Positions 61,101-64,000 of a stretch of DNA of 64,000 nucleotides are shown piece after piece. The translations under genes were made by a program, and so were the position numbers. Origin of the DNA: Achatina immaculata (taxonomy: Eukaryota; Mollusca; Gastropoda; Stylommatophora; Achatinidae); contig CM019718.1 of assembly GCA_009760885.1 (NCBI GenBank), forward strand, positions 30,880,530-30,944,529, written 5' to 3'. Each line of letters begins with the position of its first letter. Positions within the stretch are counted from its first letter, which is position 1. The notes under the pieces are model-generated. The model saw nothing but the letters and a program-made list of their open reading frames with translations. It had not been told where the DNA came from and made no database searches.

Positions 61101-63414
61101 TTTACAGAGAGGTGAGCACCATTATTCGATCTCTAAATTGTTGTCCCAGTGAGTCTGACCTTCATAACTTGCTTGCAGAGGTATGACAGATTCGGCAACA
61201 GTTCCTGATACAAATTATTAAAAAGTTCAATATAGTCCATCACACATAAACATTAATTAACTCTTTCCATGCCACCGGGAAAAAACCCAGACGTTCCATT
61301 TGTTCCAGATTAAAAGTGCGAGTCTTGATATGTATAGGGGTATATTAGTAATAGTGAGTGAAACAAATTTCCATGTTAGAAATGTACTTATTATGTTTCA
61401 AAATAACTAAATGTATGAAGATTTCATAAATGCAGAGTTTTTTAGAAGAAGTAATGTGATGTTTTTAGACAATAACTGTGTCCTACTTACCATTGGCTAA
61501 GTCTAGATGTACACTATTTATCATCTGAGATGCCTAGATCTACCTGTCGATCTTGTCTTGTGATGATATGTAGCATTCTCACTAAAATAATGTCTGAAAT
61601 AACCTTCTAACTACTTATCCAGTCATCTAATATGTCTAGATCTATTTGGGATACATTCAAGAACAGTGGTCTGGTCACAGGACATGTCCATATCCCTATC
61701 TACATCACCAAAAATCGAACATTCTCAACCAAAACTTTTACTAAAAGCAATAAAAATGCTCGTTTCTAACCACACTTCGGCCATAATGAAAAAGGTCACT
61801 AGGCATGTGCACTAAATGTTTACAATCTAAATGTTAGACCAGTTTTTTAATGAAACGAAGCATGTATCACTGTAGCGACCCAAGGTACTCCAGTTAGAAA
61901 CCGGAAGGGTTTCTATGGCAACTCAAGGCACGGAAATTGGTACTTATTTGGAATAAATAGTTTCATTCTAAATTAAAATTCTCAGAGTCTGGCAGAACAG
62001 TAGATTTAGACACATATCACAACACAAAATTTCTGCTTAGGATAAAGTGAAACATGATGATAATATATATGCCTACTTTGTGCTGTGGTACAGAAACAGT
62101 TTTAAATAAACATTGAACTGATTTCACCAGTTGCTGTAGTGCAGATCTGCATGGAAGAAACAACTGAAATGCAACAATGAACCAGATGCAATACACCAGC
62201 TACAAAAACATCAGCAAACCATCCTCTTTCGCCTATAGACAGCCCATTGCAGACTGCTGAGCCACCTACATCAACTCAAAATGTCTCACACAGATGAGTG
62301 TCCATGTGGCAGTGGAGTCTAGACTCCAGAACTTCAAGAGTACCCAAACCATGTGGACCTGAGATGAGAGACATGGCCAGAGGACTCAGGCTTGGGGCAA
62401 AAGTTTTGGGGCTTCTGTCAGAATCTTGTGAGGACTGCAAGCTTTGCCATGTCGACAGGGATCAGGATCTGATGTGACCAACAACCTCAAACATAGAAGA
62501 AGAATCAGTTGTTGTGCTAAAGCATATATTGAGGAGAAGATGAGAGCACTTATGAACTTGTCCAGAGCGCAAATGTAATAATTCTAACTAACAACTGGCA
62601 TTTTGCACTTCTAAGATAAGTGAAGTAAGCAACATCATCATGATGTCTTAGGATTATGCTTTCATTAAAATCAAACAATAAATACAAATTTTTATTGAAC
62701 AGCAGAAATTAAATGTAGCAGAAATAAACTAAAAAAATATTGTAATGAGTGAATCAATAACATAATCATAACTGCATTATCTACCAAATGTTATGTTGTG
62801 GAAGACCAAAACTATTGTACACGAATATCTAGAAGACACCCTTTAGAAATCCCTCATAATCCACAAAAATGGATAAGACCATATGTAACCTATCCCAAAT
62901 TGCTATGCCTTTTGAAGAAGAAATGAAGTACAAACTTGAAGGTAGGGGAGACAAATGCAAAGAGATTGGATCTAGTAACAGAACATCATTTTCTTTTGTT
63001 TTTTGTTACTCTGATTATAAGTTGGCAAACCACCTTGAGAGCCCTATGCGACGTTTAACACCACAGGAAGGATATAAGATATCAGAAGAAGAATTGATTA
63101 TGCCAGTCAGATGTTGGTAGAATCCACCATGAAAGAAGTTGCTCAGCAAAACTATACTTGCCAGCCTCCATAAACGGCTGACATTTGTTTTTCATTTTCC
63201 AAATTGAAAATAACTGTTATAACATAAGTCAAGACAATCAGACATTAGGTGTTTTAAACTTTTTTTGAAAGATGATTAAGTACTATCAAATGATATTGCA
63301 TGGGTTACACTGAGATTAATTTTATTTTTTGTAGATAGAAGAGGAAGAGTCAACTGGATATGTCAGGCTTGAAAAGTTCCTTCCGATGATGACCACAGTT
63401 TTGGTGGGAAGAAG
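58153..63414 (+). CDS. EFCAB2: EFCAB2/DRC8-like EF-hand protein, 3'-truncated by window end (4 exons seen)
   Basis: Subunit of the nexin-dynein regulatory complex of motile cilia and flagella, a small calmodulin-like protein. Exons 58153-58183, 59259-59343, 61108-61180, 63335-63414, all in phase (1, 2, 0). Product starts MSLFPEEKVTEG, then RITDAFEVFDHEANKTVDVR with a first EF-hand loop starting DHEAN and ending at Glu 12, EVSTIIRSLNCCPSESDL, HNLLAE, IEEEESTGYVRLEKFLPMM. These blocks match the family in order. The last visible exon ends in phase 2; the second EF-hand pair must lie beyond 64000. Divergent from MDH1. Confidence 0.9.
58184..59258. other. EFCAB2-like intron 1
   Basis: No recognised element; a short stretch at 59150-59185 (AGCTTTATTGAATATCAAGC) resembles the long-TIR family left end. 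Confidence 0.4.
59259..59343 (+). CDS. EFCAB2: EFCAB2-like exon 2: first EF-hand
   Basis: Acceptor CACTCTACAG, donor CAG|GTGAGT. Encodes GILARIQKRITDAFEVFDHE and ANKTVDV, the entering helix and loop of EF-hand 1. Confidence 0.93.
59630..59899 (+). mobile_element. LINE family A, 270 bp, with 12-bp target-site duplication
   Basis: AATTTATATTAA at 59618-59629 and 59900-59911. Encodes [20 protein letters not shown] and the usual C-terminus, then tail AATGAATGAATGAGTGAATG. It is in an EFCAB2-like intron, and one of only two family A copies in sense with its host gene direction here. Confidence 0.92.
60093..60215. mobile_element. Solo end of the long-TIR family
   Basis: CCTGTTTGTTTTTGTTTGAT AAAGGCTTGC and AATGATAAAGCTGTTCCTAC, ending CCTAGTTTATACATT, match the right arm of 31359-32330. 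No convincing partner arm nearby. Confidence 0.75.
60216..61107. other. EFCAB2-like intron 2, unassigned
   Basis: AT-rich, no recognised element. Confidence 0.5.
61108..61180 (+). CDS. EFCAB2: EFCAB2-like exon 3
   Basis: Acceptor GTTTTACAG, donor GAG|GTATGA. Encodes EVSTIIRSLNCCPSESDLHN and LLAE, the family's conserved 'TIIRSL.C.P.E..L' block. Confidence 0.93.
61261..61935. mobile_element. piggyBac-type MITE, second copy (right terminus lost)
   Basis: Starts TTAA|CTCTTTCCATGCC and aligns in blocks with 37967-38674 (ATAAATGCAGAGTTTTTTAG, GTAATGTGATGTTTTTAGAC, TCTAGATC, CATATCCCTATCTACATC). The right end reads GGCACGGAAATTGG, lacking the terminal GAGTTAA. Confidence 0.85.
62140..62595 (+). 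mobile_element. LINE RNase H C-terminal fragment (family J), decayed
   Basis: Frames read QTILFRL, LRTAHCRLLSHLHQLKMSH-like peptides and TDECPCGSGV, then PNHVDL, GLGAKVLGLLSES and KLCHVDRDQDL: the 'FRLRTGHCRL..HL......CPCG....EH' tail downstream of RNase H in such LINEs. Ends EEKMRALMNLSRAQM. Same module as 54391-54600 but diverged. Confidence 0.65.
63021..63083 (+). mobile_element. LINE family B, ~62-bp 3' end
   Basis: GTTGGCAAACCACCTTGAGA GCCCTATGCGACGTTTAACA, ending CACAGGAAGGATATAAGATAT, matches the family B terminus at 1599-1665. Confidence 0.85.
63335..63414 (+). CDS. EFCAB2: EFCAB2-like exon 4
   Basis: Acceptor ATTTTTTGTAG, donor AAG|GTGGGA. Encodes IEEEESTGYVRLEKFLPMMT then TVLVGRR. 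A 92-bp LINE tail with 12-bp target duplication sits 60 bp into the following intron. Confidence 0.9.
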
Positions 63415-63476
63415 GTGGGACATGAAAGTGTCTTGCAGCTGTTGGTATTTTTTTTTAAGTTTACTAACAGCCCAGT

Positions 63477-63568
63477 CTTCTTCTTCTTCTTCTTCGTTCG
63501 CATTGTCTGTCTATATCTGCAGTCCTGTCTCTTGGATAAATTTCACTGTTTTTTGTAACTCATGTATG
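63477..63568 (-). mobile_element. RNase H LINE, 92-bp 3' end with 12-bp target-site duplication
   Basis: TAACAGCCCAGT at 63465-63476 and 63569-63580. The insert equals the 3' terminus of the LINE at 54363 (GCAGTCCTGTCTCTTGGATA AATTTCACTGTTTTTTGTAA) and ends in the same GAACGAAGAAGAAG-type tail. Confidence 0.95.
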
Positions 63569-63687
63569 TAACAGCCCAGTGAATCCAATTTCAGAGAGAA
63601 AGCATGGCCCTACTAAAAGCATCTCATGATCAGCACACTCCAACACCTTGACCTTTGTAAATAGTGCAGGAATCTATGTAAATGGAT

Positions 63688-63795
63688 GCCTGATTAGCGA
63701 AGTGGTTAGTGCATTAGTCTCTTATATCACGGTCAGTGGTTTTAATTTGGCGAGTGTGCCCCAGTTACTCAGCTTTAGAAATGTGTATATGGCTT
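63688..63795 (+). mobile_element. tRNA-derived SINE (second family)
   Basis: A-box TAGCGAAGTGGTTAGTGC fits TRGYNNARNGG exactly; a degenerate B-box region follows (GTGGTTTTAATTTGGC). Relative at 14574-14660. Confidence 0.6.
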
Positions 63796-64000
63796 CTAGA
63801 GCTGGGGAAAGAAAGATGGCCAGGTGTGGTAGAAAATGTAAGCACTAATATTCATTAGATGCTGTGAGAGATCTATATGAAAGATTGTGCTGACATCTGA
63901 GTTTCTTCAGTATGTCACTCTGAATGATCAGGAGAATTTAAGATACTGAGCTTATGACATGTGTCACATAGTGTGTTCATGTGATCTATAACTATTAAAA

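Noticed and set aside
63688..63795. Functional tRNA gene
   Set aside because: Good A-box but B-box and acceptor stem are decayed; a SINE remnant.

Overview
This window is nuclear DNA from an intron-rich, repeat-rich animal. Gene content (a PHF7/G2E3-type PHD protein, cytosolic malate dehydrogenase, a ciliary dynein regulatory complex EF-hand protein), intron structure and the kinds of LINE fragments present fit a lophotrochozoan, probably a mollusc. That placement is inference from general familiarity, not from a search.

Three real protein-coding genes are visible, each reconstructed exon by exon with matching splice phases. (1) A PHF7/G2E3-like PHD-finger gene on the + strand, 2637-30682: ten coding exons, first exon (start codon) not found. 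Their summed length is 2361 nt, exactly divisible by three. (2) Cytosolic malate dehydrogenase (MDH1) on the - strand, 57871-39904: eight coding exons that sum to 999 nt (332 residues plus stop), close to the family's usual ~334 residues; exon 1 carries only the ATG. (3) An EFCAB2/DRC8-like gene on the + strand, 58153 to beyond the window end: four exons seen. MDH1 and EFCAB2 are divergent, with 281 bp between start codons, so that interval is probably a bidirectional promoter. PHF7-like and MDH1 are convergent.

The rest is mostly mobile and tandem-repeat DNA. Region by region: 0-4 kb, LINE 3' ends and two tRNA-derived SINEs around the first PHF7-like exons; 6-9.6 kb, LINE fragments and a 21 x 62-bp satellite; 11.9-13 kb, a LINE inside a 51-bp minisatellite; 15.2-17 kb, a decayed LINE reverse transcriptase; 19-20.4 kb, a 1.3-kb non-coding retroelement built of repeated hairpins; 22-23.2 kb, LINE RNase H remnants; 24.1-27 kb, 40-bp and 60-bp satellites; 27.1-28.7 kb, a DNA transposon with a nested LINE; 31.4-38.7 kb, a long-TIR element, mariner and Tc1-like relics and a piggyBac-type MITE inside a LINE; 44-49 kb, MDH1 introns with a deleted mariner and minisatellites; 50.1-51.4 kb, a second copy of the hairpin retroelement; 53.5-55.9 kb, a minisatellite holding a mariner that holds an RNase H LINE; 57-64 kb, LINE tails, a second piggyBac-type MITE and the EFCAB2-like exons.

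The best candidate for something undescribed is the pair of ~1.2-1.3-kb elements at 19052-20358 and 50165-51365. They encode no evident protein, consist of arrays of two conserved stem-loop modules, have a perfect 12-bp target-site duplication at the first copy, and end in the same GAACGAAGAAG-type tail as the RNase H LINE at 54363-55235. This is what a long, structured, LINE-mobilised non-autonomous retroelement would look like. No database search was possible, so novelty is unproven.
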